64,000 bases of DNA from an uncultured Aquabacterium sp. (GCF_913773725.1 NZ_CAJYGK010000058.1:1-64000); one strand, 5' to 3'; counted from the stretch's first letter, positions 1 to 9,361 are shown. Notes: generated by a model from the sequence alone, not told the origin. A program made the numbers and translations.

Positions 1-589
1 CCATCGCGATGTTGGTGGCGATGCCACCCGGGTGCACGCAGGTCGCGCTGACGCACGCCCCTTCCATCTCCAGCTCCATGCGCAGCGCCTCGGTGAAGCC
101 GCGCACCGCGAACTTGGTCGCGTTGTAGGTGCCCTGGGTCGGAATGGCCATCAGCCCGAACAGGCTGGAGGTGTTGACGACATGCCCGTCTCCCGAGGCT
201 TTCAGGTGCGGCAGGAAGGCCTGGGTGCCATGGACCACGCCCCAGAAATTGATGCCCATGATCCATTCGAAATCGTCGATGCGGGCGTGTTCGACGGGCA
301 CCGTCAGCGCCACCCCGGCGTTGTTGAAGACAAGGTTGACGCGCCCATGATCCCGTACCACCTCATCGGCCCACGCGAAGACATCGGCGCGGTTGGCCAC
401 GTCGAGGCGGCGCAGCGTGACCCGCACGCCATGGGCCGAGGCCAGCTCGGCCGTGCGGACCAGTTCGGTTTCGTTGACATCGCTGAGCGCCAGATGGCAG
501 CCGCGGCGGGCGAGTTCGACGGCCAGGGTGCGGCCCATGCCGGAGGCCGCGCCGGTGATGGCGGCCACCTTGTCCTTGAAAGACTTCAT
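1..589 (-). CDS. SDR family NAD(P)-dependent oxidoreductase (C-terminus cut by window edge)
   Basis: About 196 N-terminal residues of a classical short-chain dehydrogenase/reductase are visible. The Rossmann glycine motif TGAASGMG is at residues 12-19, NNAGV at 89-93, the catalytic Ser at about 141, and the YNATK signature puts the catalytic Tyr at 155 and Lys at 159. Family members interconvert alcohols and carbonyls with NAD(P)H; the substrate cannot be read from sequence. The gene starts 16 bases after the stop of the upstream esterase and on the same strand, so it is probably the third gene of the monooxygenase-esterase operon. There it could oxidise the alcohol released by ester cleavage (inference). 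The 3' end lies outside the window. Confidence 0.9.
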   Translation of the reverse strand, partial: MKSFKDKVAAITGAASGMGRTLAVELARRGCHLALSDVNETELVRTAELASAHGVRVTLRRLDVANRADVFAWADEVVRDHGRVNLVFNNAGVALTVPVEHARIDDFEWIMGINFWGVVHGTQAFLPHLKASGDGHVVNTSSLFGLMAIPTQGTYNATKFAVRGFTEALRMELEMEGACVSATCVHPGGIATNIAM

Positions 590-605
590 GTGATGAGGGA
601 GCAGG

Positions 606-1538
606 TCAGGAAAGGGGGCGCGCGCCCGGGCGGGCGGCTTCGGTGCGCTGGGCGATCCAGCGCCCGCAGTCGGCCAGGGTGCGGCGGGCCTCGGGCAGCA
701 TCAGCATCGTGGGCCACACATGCGGCATGCGCGACTTGAGGTGCAGCTCGCTGCGAACCCCTTGCACGCTGGCACGGTCGTGCAGGCGCGTGGAGTCGGC
801 CAGCAGGATTTCGTGGCGGCTGGCGTGGATCATCAGCGGGGGCAGGCCCTGAAGGTCGGCAAACAAGGGGGAGGCCAGCGGATCGGTCGCCGGGCGGCCT
901 GCCAGGTACAGGGCGGCGGCTTCGGGCAGCAAGTGGGGGTTGAACATCACATCTGCCTTGGCCTGTGTCTGCATCGTGTCACCGGAACAGCTCAGGTCGC
1001 ACCACGGCGAGAACAGCACCGCGCCGGCCGGCAGCGGCAGGCCGGCGTCCCGGGCCGCCACCAGCGTGGCCAGAGCCAGGCCGCCGCCGGCCGAGTCGCC
1101 CGCAAACACGACGTCCTCCGGTTTCGTGCCGTCGGTCAGCAAGGCCTTCCACCAGGCCAGCACGTCGTCGACGGCGGCCGGGCAGGTGTGTTCCGGCGCC
1201 ATGCGGTAGTCCACCGACAGCACCCGGGCCTCGGCGGTGCGGGCCAGGTAGGCACAGGTCGGGCGGTGGGTGGCCAGGCTGCAGAAGAAGTAGCCCCCGC
1301 CGTGGAAGTACAGCACGGTGCGCTTGGGCGCGGCCACGCTCAACCACTCGGCCGGGCACAGGCCGCGGGCCGGGTCGGCCGGCACCGGGGTGTGCCGCAC
1401 GCTGGCCGGCGGCGGCGGGTAGCGTCGTGCCAGTTGATCGACCTTGTGACGGGCAGCGGCCACGTTCAACGGGCCACGGCTGCCCCGCTTGAACTGCCAG
1501 CGCAGGACCAGGTTGGTGAGGACGGACTGGATGCTCAT
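606..1538 (-). CDS. alpha/beta hydrolase, hormone-sensitive-lipase family
   Basis: A 310-residue serine hydrolase. The oxyanion-hole motif HGGG is at residues 79-82 and the nucleophile elbow GDSAGG at 147-152 (Ser149), which together define the HSL-type esterase family (Pfam Abhydrolase_3). No signal peptide is visible, so it is probably cytoplasmic. The ATG at 1538 overlaps the stop of the upstream flavin monooxygenase by four bases (ATGA), so the two are translationally coupled. This pairing suggests that the enzyme hydrolyses the ester or lactone made by the monooxygenase. Substrate is unknown. Confidence 0.9.
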   Translation of the reverse strand: MSIQSVLTNLVLRWQFKRGSRGPLNVAAARHKVDQLARRYPPPPASVRHTPVPADPARGLCPAEWLSVAAPKRTVLYFHGGGYFFCSLATHRPTCAYLARTAEARVLSVDYRMAPEHTCPAAVDDVLAWWKALLTDGTKPEDVVFAGDSAGGGLALATLVAARDAGLPLPAGAVLFSPWCDLSCSGDTMQTQAKADVMFNPHLLPEAAALYLAGRPATDPLASPLFADLQGLPPLMIHASRHEILLADSTRLHDRASVQGVRSELHLKSRMPHVWPTMLMLPEARRTLADCGRWIAQRTEAARPGARPLS

Positions 1539-3040
1539 GCGGGTTCGCTCCGGTAAGGCTGGAGGTTGAAGCGGCGGGTCTTGATGCGGTAGGTGAAGGT
1601 GAACCCGGGCCACAGCGAGATGTTGCGGCCCTGCGCCGTCAGGTACCAGCTCTTGCAGCCGGATTGCCAGACGGTGCGCTGCAACTGCTGCTGCACCTCG
1701 TTCACGAAGCGGGTCTGGGCGGCGGGCCGGACTTCCAGCGTGCGCAGGCGGCGTTCGCGCATGGCCTTCAGCGCCTCGACGATGTAGTGCGCCTGTGACT
1801 CGATCATGAACACCATGGAGTTGTGGCCGAGCCCGGTGTTGGGGCCCATCAGCATGAAGAAGTTGGGAAAGCCCGCGACGGCAATGCCCATGTAGGCCTC
1901 GGGCCCGTCGCGCCAGGCGTCGGCCAGGTCCAGGCCGCCCCGGCCGTAGACCGTGCCCTTCGGGATGGGGTCTGCGACCTTGAATCCCGTGCCGAAGATG
2001 AGGGTGTCCACCTCGCGCAGCGTGCCGTCCTGCGTCACGATGCCGGTTTCGGTCACTTCGCGGATGCCGTCCGTGATCACGTCGACATTGGTGCGTGCCA
2101 GGGCGGGGTAGTAGTCGTTGGAGATCAGCAGCCGCTTGCAGCCGGGCGTGTAATCCGGCGTGACCTGGGCGCGCCGCTGCGGGTCGCGGATGCTTCGCTC
2201 GATGCGGTGGCGGCCCATCCTGGCCACCAGTTGCATCCACTCCGGCTTGTACTTGAAGGCCAGGAAGCGGGCTTCCATCAGCCAGTACTGGCGCAGGCGC
2301 TGCATCTGCTGGCGCCAGGGGTGGGCCGCGAAGTCGGCGCGTTCGCGCTCGGTCAGCGGCCGGTCGTCCTTGGGGATCACCCACGGCGGTGTGCGCTGGT
2401 AGTAGTCCAGCCGGTCGACCAGCGGGGCGATGGCAGGCACGAACTGGATGGCGCTGGCCCCGCTGCCCACCGCCGCGACGCGACGCCCGCTCAGGTCGTG
2501 GTCGTGTTCCCAGGTGGCCGAATGGAAGACCCGCCCGCGGAAGCGCGCAAGACCGGGCAGGTCGGGCACGAGCGGGTTGCTCAGGCCGCCCATGCCGGAG
2601 ACCAGCACCTCGCCCTCGAAGACACGCCCGTCCTCGGCGCGCACCACCCACAGCCGCCGCGTTTCGTCGTACCGGGCGCCCACCAGGTTGGTGCCGAAGC
2701 GGATGTGACGGATCAGGTCGAAGCGCCGGGCCACGTCTTTCAGGTAGGCCAGGATCTCGGCCTGCGGCGCGTACAGGCGCGACCAGTTCGGGTTGGGGGC
2801 GAAGGAAAAGGAATACAGGTGCGAGGGCACGTCACAGCCGCAACCCGGATAGGTGTTGTCGCGCCAGGTGCCGCCGACCTCGTGGGCGCGTTCCAGCAGC
2901 ACGAAATCGTCTTCACCGGCCTCTCGCAGCTTCACGCCCATGCACAGACCCGAAAAGCCTGTGCCGACGACGATGACGCGATGGCGTTGGGGCGTGGACG
3001 CCGGGTTGGCACCCTGTTGAGCGTGATCCTGCGGCTTCAT
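1535..3040 (-). CDS. FAD-dependent Baeyer-Villiger-type monooxygenase
   Basis: A 501-residue flavoprotein monooxygenase. The FAD Rossmann motif GTGFSG is at residues 26-31, the second dinucleotide motif GSGASA at 192-197, and a Baeyer-Villiger fingerprint of the form F-x-G-x3-H-x3-W at 167-177 (Phe167, His173, Trp177). Enzymes of this class insert oxygen next to a ketone to give an ester or lactone, using NADPH and O2. The start at 3040 places the glycine motif at the usual distance from the N-terminus. It is the first gene of an operon with an HSL-family esterase and an SDR, and is divergent from a TetR regulator across a 129-bp region with two palindromes. The natural ketone is not predictable. 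Confidence 0.9.
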   Translation of the reverse strand: MKPQDHAQQGANPASTPQRHRVIVVGTGFSGLCMGVKLREAGEDDFVLLERAHEVGGTWRDNTYPGCGCDVPSHLYSFSFAPNPNWSRLYAPQAEILAYLKDVARRFDLIRHIRFGTNLVGARYDETRRLWVVRAEDGRVFEGEVLVSGMGGLSNPLVPDLPGLARFRGRVFHSATWEHDHDLSGRRVAAVGSGASAIQFVPAIAPLVDRLDYYQRTPPWVIPKDDRPLTERERADFAAHPWRQQMQRLRQYWLMEARFLAFKYKPEWMQLVARMGRHRIERSIRDPQRRAQVTPDYTPGCKRLLISNDYYPALARTNVDVITDGIREVTETGIVTQDGTLREVDTLIFGTGFKVADPIPKGTVYGRGGLDLADAWRDGPEAYMGIAVAGFPNFFMLMGPNTGLGHNSMVFMIESQAHYIVEALKAMRERRLRTLEVRPAAQTRFVNEVQQQLQRTVWQSGCKSWYLTAQGRNISLWPGFTFTYRIKTRRFNLQPYRSEPA

Positions 3041-3109
3041 GACAAGCGGGGAGGGTGAGGGGCGGCCCGCCGGAGGGGCAGCGGGCATGTGACGGGTTGC
3101 ACTTGATTT

Positions 3110-3156
3110 TTGACAAGAACGATTGTCACAATATCTTTGACAACAGATCATGTCAA
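3110..3156. promoter_or_regulatory. Divergent promoter region with two palindromic operators
   Basis: Two inverted repeats built from the same half-site lie here. The first has arms TGACAA and TTGTCA at 3111-3116 and 3123-3128, with a 6-base spacer. The second has arms TTGACA and TGTCAA at 3137-3142 and 3151-3156, with an 8-base spacer. Their centres are 27 bp apart. The outer half-sites also fit as -35 boxes. TTGACA at 3110, a 16-base gap and TATCTT at 3132 would drive the TetR gene. On the minus strand, TTGACA (3156-3151), 17 bases and TATTGT (3133-3128) would drive the monooxygenase operon. A repressor bound here would block both promoters (inference). Confidence 0.6.
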
Positions 3157-3169
3157 CATAGGGATCCCT

Positions 3170-3853
3170 ATGGAAAGCCCACGCCCCGACCCCACCCCCG
3201 CGAACAAGCGCCGCTATGGCGGCGTGCTGCCCGAAGAGCGGCAGCGGCAGCGCCGTGCCAAGCTGATCGAGGGCGCGCTGGCGGTGTTCGGCACCAAGGG
3301 CTTCCACGCCACCACGGTGCGCGAGGTGTGTGTGGCCGCCCACCTCACGGAGCGCTACTTCTACGAGTCGTTCAAGACGCTGCCGCAGCTCTACCTGGCC
3401 ACGTACGAGGCCTTGCGCGAGGAGTTGATGCGCTTGACGCTGGCGGCCCTGGCGCAGGCCGAGCCCACACCGCTGGGGCTGCTGGAGCCGGCCATGCGGG
3501 TCTTCCTCGAGTTCATCCGCGATGACCCGCGGCGTGGTCGCATCATGCTGGTGGATTCGCTGGCCGTGAACGACGAGGTGGCGGCCGTCAGCGGCGCCAC
3601 GGCGCGCGACTACTCCAACATGCTGCGGGCTCATCTGGCCCAGCTGGTGCCCAACCTGAAGCGCGACGACATCAGCCTGGACCTGCTGGCCGAGGGCATG
3701 ATCGGCTTGAACGTGCTGCTGGCGGCGCGGTGGATGCAGGACGGTTTTGCCGAACCGATCGACAAGGTGGTGGCGACCAACCTGTTGCCGTACCGCGGCC
3801 TGTTCGCGCTGGCGGCCGAGGCGCCACACGAGGCCGATCGGCGCGTGGGCTGA
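3170..3853 (+). CDS. TetR/AcrR family transcriptional regulator
   Basis: A 227-residue TetR-type repressor. Its N-terminal helix-turn-helix lies at about residues 25-70 and includes the family pattern of FGTKGF, TTVREV and RYFYESF. The C-terminal half is the variable ligand-binding and dimer domain. An in-frame ATG at 3110 exists, but 3170 is preferred: the earlier one lies inside the presumed -35/operator region, and 3170 gives a normal N-terminal arm. It is divergent from the Baeyer-Villiger monooxygenase operon and very likely controls it by binding the palindromes in between. The inducer is probably a ketone or ester intermediate, but this is inference. Confidence 0.88.
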   Translation: MESPRPDPTPANKRRYGGVLPEERQRQRRAKLIEGALAVFGTKGFHATTVREVCVAAHLTERYFYESFKTLPQLYLATYEALREELMRLTLAALAQAEPTPLGLLEPAMRVFLEFIRDDPRRGRIMLVDSLAVNDEVAAVSGATARDYSNMLRAHLAQLVPNLKRDDISLDLLAEGMIGLNVLLAARWMQDGFAEPIDKVVATNLLPYRGLFALAAEAPHEADRRVG

Positions 3854-3897
3854 AGACGGCCGCCACCTGGCCGGCGGGGCTCCCTACAATCCCGCCC

Positions 3898-6800
3898 ATG
3901 CCTTTCGTTCACCTGCGCTCTCACACTGAATACTCCGTTGTCGACGGCACGGTCCGCATCGACGACCTGGTCAAGGCTGCCGCCAAGGACAACCAGCCGG
4001 CGGTCGCGATCTCGGACCTGAGCAACCTGTTCGGGGCGCTCAAACTCTACAAAAGCGCGCAGAAGAAGGGCGTTCAGCCCATCATCGGGGCCGACGTGTG
4101 GGTCGAGCCCGAAGAAGCGGGCAAGCCGCCCACCCGGTTGCTCCTCATCATCCAGAACCGGCAGGGCTACCTGCGCCTGAGCGAGCTGCTCGGTGAGGCG
4201 TGGACGGCGCCCGGGCAGCGCAACCACGCCTGGGTCTTCTGGCAGTCGCTGATCCAGCGCAACGAGGGCTTGATCTGCCTGTCCGGCGCCGATCTGGGGC
4301 CGGTGGGGCAAGCGGCGCTGATGGGGGACATGGCCAAGGCCGAAGGGTGGGCGAAGAAGCTCGCGGCCGCCTTCCCGGGGCGCTTCTACCTGGAATTGCA
4401 GCGCGGGGGGCACGCCACGAACGAGCCGCACATCCGAGCGATCGTCCCGCTGGCGGCCCGCCTCGGCCTGCCGGTGGTGGCCACGCACCCGATCCAGTTC
4501 ATGACGCCCGATGACTTCGAGGCGCACGAGGCGCGGGTGTGCATTGCCGAAGGCGAAACGCTGGGCAACCCCAAGCGCATCAAGCGCTTCACCAAGGAAC
4601 AGCACTTCAAGACGACCGCCGAGATGGAGGCGCTGTTTGCCGACATCCCGTCGGCGATTGCCAACACGGCGGCCATTGCCCGTCGCTGTGCGCTCACGCT
4701 GGTGTTGGGCAAGCCGCAGCTGCCGGACTTCCCGACGCCCATCATGCCGGACGGCCAGCCCCAGCCGATGGAGGACTTCTTCCGCGAGCTGTCGCACAAG
4801 GGTCTGGAAGAGCGGCTGGTTCACCTGTTCCCGGATGCGGCCGAGCGTGACCAGATGCGCCCGCAGTACGTGGAGCGCCTGGACTTCGAGATCAACACGA
4901 TCCTGAAGATGGGCTTCCCCGGCTACTTCCTGATCGTGCAGGACTTCATCAACTGGGCCAAGAACAACGGCTGCCCGGTGGGCCCGGGCCGGGGCTCGGG
5001 CGCCGGTTCGCTGGTGGCCTATGCGCTGAAGATCACCGACCTCGACCCGCTCAAGTACAACCTGCTGTTCGAGCGCTTCCTGAACCCGGAGCGGGTCTCC
5101 ATGCCCGACTTCGACATCGACTTCTGCCAGGGCAACCGTGACCGCGTCATCGACTACGTGAAGGACCGCTACGGCCGCGATGCCGTTTCGCAGATCGCCA
5201 CCTTCGGCACCATGGCCGCCAAGGCCGCGCTGCGTGACGTCGGCCGCGTACTGGGCATGGGCTACGGTCACGTCGACAGCATTGCCAAGCTGATCCCGGC
5301 GCCCCCCGGCAAGACCGTGACGCTGGCCAAGGTGCCCGCCGAGCCCGACCCCGGCATCATCTACGCGCGCAAGGAAGCACCCGAACTGGAAGAGCGCGAG
5401 AAGGCCGAAGAGGAAGTGGCTGCGCTGCTGACACTCGCCGAACGCGTCGAAGGCATGGTGCGCAACATCGGCATGCACGCCGGGGGCGTGCTGATCGCGC
5501 CGGGCAAGATCACCGACTTCTGCCCGCTGTACATGCAGCCGGGCAGCGACTCGGCCGTGAGCCAGTACGACAAGGACGACGTCGAGGCCATCGGCCTGGT
5601 GAAGTTCGACTTCCTGGGGCTGGCCACGCTGACCATTCTGGAGACGGCCAAGGAGTTCATCATGGCCCGGCATCCGGACCAGAAGGACTTCGACTTCGCA
5701 AAAATCCCGCTGGACGACGCGCCCACCTACAGGCTGTTGTCCGAAGGCAAGACGGTCGCCGTGTTCCAGCTGGAATCCCGCGGGATGCAGGGGATGCTGC
5801 GCGACGCCAAGCCCAGCGTCTTCGAGGACATCATCGCGCTGGTGGCGCTGTACCGACCGGGCCCGATGGACCTGATCCCGTCCTTCTGCGCGCGCAAGCA
5901 CGGCAAGGAAGAGGTGACCTACCCGCATCCGCTGATGGAGACGGTGCTCAAGGAAACCTACGGGATCATGGTCTACCAGGAGCAGGTGATGCAGGTGGCC
6001 CAGATCGTCGGGGGCTACTCGCTCGGCGGCGCCGACCTGCTGCGCCGCGCGATGGGCAAGAAGAAGGTCGAGGAGATGCAGCATCACCGCGGCATCTTCG
6101 CGGAGGGCGCGGCCAAGAACGGCATCAGCACCGAACTGGCCAACGAGATCTTCGACTTGATGGAGAAGTTCGCGGGCTACGGCTTCAACAAGTCGCACGC
6201 GGCCGCGTATGCGCTGCTGGCCTATCACACGGCCTGGCTGAAGCACCATTACACCGCCGAGTTCTTCGCAGGCAACATGACGATTGCCAGCGACGACACC
6301 GACAAGCTCAAGATCTTCCACGACGACGCGGTTGCCAACTTCGGCATCACCTTCACGCCGCCCAATGTGAATGAGGGCGAGTGGCGTTTCATTCCCACGG
6401 GCGACAAGACCATCTGCTACGCGCTGGGCGCGGTCAAGGGCACGGGCCAGGGCGCCATCGAAGCGATCGTGGCGGAGCGCAAGGCCAATGGCCCGTACAA
6501 GAGCTTCTTCGACTTCTGTTCGCGCGTGGACCGCAAGCTGGTCAACAAGCGGGTGGTCGAGGCCCTGATCAAGGCCGGCGCCTTCGATGCGATGGAGGCC
6601 AACCGGGCGGCGCTGCTGGCGTCGGTGTCGCTGGCCTTCGAGTACGCCGACACGCTGGCGGCCAACGCCGACCAGGGTGGTCTGTTCGACTTCGGAGACA
6701 GCCATGCCGCTTCGACCAACGAGCCCGATCTGGTGCCGACCGAGCCCTGGTCCCTGAAAGACAAGCTCTCGCTCGAGAAGACCGCCATCGGTTTCTATCT

Positions 6801-7431
6801 GACGGGCCACCTGTTCGACGAAGCCGAGTCCGAGGTGCGGCGTTTCTGCAAGCAGCGCATCGGCGACCTGCGCGACAGCCGCGATCCGCAGCTGGTGGCC
6901 GGCATCATCAGCGACCTGCGCGTCATCAACGGTCAGCGCGGCCGCGTGGCCATCTTCAAGCTCGACGACAAGAGCGAGACCATCGAGGCCGTGGCCAACC
7001 AGAGCACGCTGGATGCCAACAAAGACCTGCTCAAGGACGACGAGCTGGTCATCATCCAGGGCAAGGTGCAGACGGATCGCTTTTCAGGTGGGCTGCGGCT
7101 GAACGTGCAGGAGGTCATGAGCCTGGCGTCGGCGCGGTGCCGCTATGCGCGCTTCGTTCGGCTGGTGGCACGTGATCAGAAACTGCCGGTGGCCGAGGTG
7201 CTGCGCGAGCATCCTGCCCGGCGCATCGAGTCGGACCAGCCGGATCTCCCCGACATCCTGCAGGGTCTGCCCCTGCGGGTGACGGTGGAGCGGCGCACGC
7301 CCGAGCTGTCGGCGCGCGCCGAGCTGGAGTTGGGGGATCAGGCCAAGGTCTATCCGACCGAGGCGGCCATGCTGCGCTTCAAGGAACTGATGCCTGACGC
7401 CCAGGCCACGGTGGTGTACGGCGAAGGCTGA
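3898..7431 (+). CDS. dnaE: DNA polymerase III subunit alpha
   Basis: A 1177-residue C-family polymerase, the catalytic subunit of the replicase. It opens with a PHP domain (FVHLRSHTEYSVVDG). The palm motif PDFDIDF lies at residues 403-409, with the catalytic aspartates at 404 and 406; the third, in VKFDFLGL, is Asp571. Fingers, the tandem helix-hairpin-helix region and a C-terminal OB fold follow (IISDLRVINGQRGR, about residue 1003 onward). The length matches DnaE1 rather than the mutagenic DnaE2 type, and no imuAB genes are near. The start codon is 44 bases after the TetR stop and gives the conserved N-terminus. Long open frames on the opposite strand are GC-driven shadows. Confidence 0.97.
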   Translation: MPFVHLRSHTEYSVVDGTVRIDDLVKAAAKDNQPAVAISDLSNLFGALKLYKSAQKKGVQPIIGADVWVEPEEAGKPPTRLLLIIQNRQGYLRLSELLGEAWTAPGQRNHAWVFWQSLIQRNEGLICLSGADLGPVGQAALMGDMAKAEGWAKKLAAAFPGRFYLELQRGGHATNEPHIRAIVPLAARLGLPVVATHPIQFMTPDDFEAHEARVCIAEGETLGNPKRIKRFTKEQHFKTTAEMEALFADIPSAIANTAAIARRCALTLVLGKPQLPDFPTPIMPDGQPQPMEDFFRELSHKGLEERLVHLFPDAAERDQMRPQYVERLDFEINTILKMGFPGYFLIVQDFINWAKNNGCPVGPGRGSGAGSLVAYALKITDLDPLKYNLLFERFLNPERVSMPDFDIDFCQGNRDRVIDYVKDRYGRDAVSQIATFGTMAAKAALRDVGRVLGMGYGHVDSIAKLIPAPPGKTVTLAKVPAEPDPGIIYARKEAPELEEREKAEEEVAALLTLAERVEGMVRNIGMHAGGVLIAPGKITDFCPLYMQPGSDSAVSQYDKDDVEAIGLVKFDFLGLATLTILETAKEFIMARHPDQKDFDFAKIPLDDAPTYRLLSEGKTVAVFQLESRGMQGMLRDAKPSVFEDIIALVALYRPGPMDLIPSFCARKHGKEEVTYPHPLMETVLKETYGIMVYQEQVMQVAQIVGGYSLGGADLLRRAMGKKKVEEMQHHRGIFAEGAAKNGISTELANEIFDLMEKFAGYGFNKSHAAAYALLAYHTAWLKHHYTAEFFAGNMTIASDDTDKLKIFHDDAVANFGITFTPPNVNEGEWRFIPTGDKTICYALGAVKGTGQGAIEAIVAERKANGPYKSFFDFCSRVDRKLVNKRVVEALIKAGAFDAMEANRAALLASVSLAFEYADTLAANADQGGLFDFGDSHAASTNEPDLVPTEPWSLKDKLSLEKTAIGFYLTGHLFDEAESEVRRFCKQRIGDLRDSRDPQLVAGIISDLRVINGQRGRVAIFKLDDKSETIEAVANQSTLDANKDLLKDDELVIIQGKVQTDRFSGGLRLNVQEVMSLASARCRYARFVRLVARDQKLPVAEVLREHPARRIESDQPDLPDILQGLPLRVTVERRTPELSARAELELGDQAKVYPTEAAMLRFKELMPDAQATVVYGEG

Positions 7432-7442
7432 GCCATCCACCC

Positions 7443-7482
7443 AAAAAAAACAGGCACATGCCGCGGAGCCGCCATGTGCCTG
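7443..7482 (-). terminator. Rho-independent terminator of the acyl-CoA dehydrogenase transcript
   Basis: A perfect 10-bp stem (CAGGCACATG at 7451-7460, CATGTGCCTG at 7473-7482) encloses a GC-rich 12-base loop. On the minus strand it is followed by eight T (7450-7443). The T-run orientation shows that it terminates the minus-strand transcript. For dnaE on the plus strand only five A follow the stem, so any termination there would be incidental. Confidence 0.85.
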
Positions 7483-7541
7483 AAAAAGAGGGCAGGCCGT
7501 GAGGCCCACCCGCCGCTGATCTGCTGGTGATCAGGTCAGAA

Positions 7542-9326
7542 TCAGAATTGGTCCTCGCGCAGGGCCAGCGTGCTGCTGGCGCCGTTGACGACGCGGTCGC
7601 GCCAGGCCGGTGCTTCGACCAGCATGTGGTGCAGGAAGTGCAGTGCGGTGCCGACCTTGGCGCTGAGGAAGCCCTCGTCGCCCGCGGCGCTCGACAGCTG
7701 GGCCTGGGCCGCCTCGGCCGAACGGCTCATCAGCCAGCCACCGATCACGGTGCCGCTGAGCTTCAGGTAGGGCACGGCACCGGCCGCGCTGGCGGCCGGT
7801 TGCTGGGCGCCGACGGTCAGCAGCCAGTCGGTCGCCTGCGACAGCGCATCGAGACCGCGCTGCAGGCCCTGGCCCAGCTGGCGCAGCGAGGCATCCGGAT
7901 GCTCGCTCAGTCGGTGAGCGTCGGCCGACATCGTGCGTGTCAGCGCCTTCATCGTCACGCCGCCTTCTCGGGCCAGCTTGCGGCCGATCAGGTCGTTGGC
8001 CTGGATGCCGGTCGTGCCCTCGTAGATGGTGGTGATGCGGGCGTCACGCACGTACTGTGCTGCACCGGTTTCTTCGATGAAGCCCATGCCGCCGTGCACC
8101 TGCACGCCGTCGGCCACCACCTGCTGGGCGGTTTCCGTGCACCAGCCCTTGACCACCGGGATCAGCAGGTCGACCATGGCCTGGCTCTGCTGGCGTACCG
8201 TCGCATCGGTGTGACCATGGGCGCGGTCCATCTGGCCAGCCGCGTAGTAGGCCAGCGAGCGCATGGCTTCCACGCGGGCCTTCATGTCCATCAGCATGCG
8301 GCGCACATCGGGGTGGCCGATGATGCCGCGGCTGCCTTCGGTCAGGGTGCGGCCCTGCACGCGCTCGATGGCATAGGCGCGGGCCCGCTGGTAGGCGCGC
8401 TCCGAGATCGCTACACCTTCGAGGCCGACATTCAAGCGGGCGTGGTTCATCATCGTGAACATGTAGCCCAGGCCCTTGTGGGCCTCGCCCACCAGGTAGC
8501 CGATGGCGCCGCCCTTGTCACCAAAGGACATCACGGCGGTGGGGCTGGCGTGGATGCCGAGCTTGTGCTCGATCGACGAGCACATCAGGTCGTTGCGCTC
8601 ACCGAGTGAGCCATCGGCATTCACGAGGTATTTGGGGCACACGAACAGCGAGATCCCCTTCACGCCTTCCGGGGCGTCCGGCAGGCGAGCCAGCACCAGA
8701 TGGACGATGTTCTCGGCCATGTCGTGCTCACCCCAGGTGATGAAGATCTTGGTGCCCGTGATGCGGTAGTGGTCGCCCTCGGGCACCGCGCGGCTGCGGA
8801 TGGCCGAGAGGTCCGAGCCGGCCTGCGGCTCGGTCAGGTTCATGGTGCCCGTCCACTGGCCGGACACCATCTTGGGCAGGAAGCGCTGTTGCAGCTCGGG
8901 GCTGCCGTGGCGCGCCAGGGCCTCGACGGCACCCAGCGTCAGCATCTGGCACAGCGAGAACGCCATGTTCGACGACTTCCACATTTCCAGCACCGCGGTG
9001 CTGACCAGCGTCGGCAGGCCCTGGCCACCGAATTCGGTGGCGGCGGGCATGCCGTTCCAGCCCGTTTCGCAGAACTGGGCGTAGGCTTGCTTGAAGCCAT
9101 CGGCCGCGTGAACGACGCCGTTGTCCCAGCGTGCACCCTGCTGGTCGCCGGGCCAGTTCAGAGGGTCCAGCACACCGCTGGCAAACCGACCGGCTTCCTC
9201 GAGGATGGCCTCCACGAGATCGGGCGAGGTTTCTTCGAAACCAGGCTGGGCGCACACGGCGTCCAGGCCGGCCACCTCCTTCATCGTGAAGGCCATGTCG
9301 CGCAGGGGCGCGCTGTAGACGGACAT
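7542..9326 (-). CDS. Acyl-CoA dehydrogenase (DmdC-like large subfamily)
   Basis: A 594-residue FAD-dependent acyl-CoA dehydrogenase that makes the alpha,beta-double bond in the first step of beta-oxidation-like pathways. It has the family N-terminal helical domain, the middle beta domain with MNLTEPQAGSDLSA and TGTKIFITWGEHD, and the C-terminal helical domain with VHGGMGFIEE and the catalytic-loop region ITTIYEGTTGIQANDL. At nearly 600 residues it exceeds the roughly 380-residue classical type and resembles the subfamily of 3-methylmercaptopropionyl-CoA dehydrogenase DmdC, though the substrate is uncertain. It lies downstream of actP and an acyl-CoA synthetase on the same strand. A strong terminator follows. 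Confidence 0.93.
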   Translation of the reverse strand: MSVYSAPLRDMAFTMKEVAGLDAVCAQPGFEETSPDLVEAILEEAGRFASGVLDPLNWPGDQQGARWDNGVVHAADGFKQAYAQFCETGWNGMPAATEFGGQGLPTLVSTAVLEMWKSSNMAFSLCQMLTLGAVEALARHGSPELQQRFLPKMVSGQWTGTMNLTEPQAGSDLSAIRSRAVPEGDHYRITGTKIFITWGEHDMAENIVHLVLARLPDAPEGVKGISLFVCPKYLVNADGSLGERNDLMCSSIEHKLGIHASPTAVMSFGDKGGAIGYLVGEAHKGLGYMFTMMNHARLNVGLEGVAISERAYQRARAYAIERVQGRTLTEGSRGIIGHPDVRRMLMDMKARVEAMRSLAYYAAGQMDRAHGHTDATVRQQSQAMVDLLIPVVKGWCTETAQQVVADGVQVHGGMGFIEETGAAQYVRDARITTIYEGTTGIQANDLIGRKLAREGGVTMKALTRTMSADAHRLSEHPDASLRQLGQGLQRGLDALSQATDWLLTVGAQQPAASAAGAVPYLKLSGTVIGGWLMSRSAEAAQAQLSSAAGDEGFLSAKVGTALHFLHHMLVEAPAWRDRVVNGASSTLALREDQF

Positions 9327-9361
9327 CGTTCGTTACTCCAGTTCAGACTTTGGGAAAGGAC

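Noticed and set aside
3631-6810. A 1059-codon open frame on the strand opposite dnaE
   Set aside because: It mirrors the third-position GC pattern of dnaE, has a low-complexity composition (His, Val, Gly, Arg, Gln) and no recognisable domain or ribosome site.
3898-7431. The polymerase as a DnaE2 of an SOS mutagenesis cassette
   Set aside because: Length and N-terminal PHP are DnaE1-like, and no imuA/imuB or LexA box is adjacent.
7443-7482. The hairpin as a dnaE terminator
   Set aside because: The eight-T run is on the minus strand, so the element serves the acyl-CoA dehydrogenase transcript; on the plus strand A residues follow.
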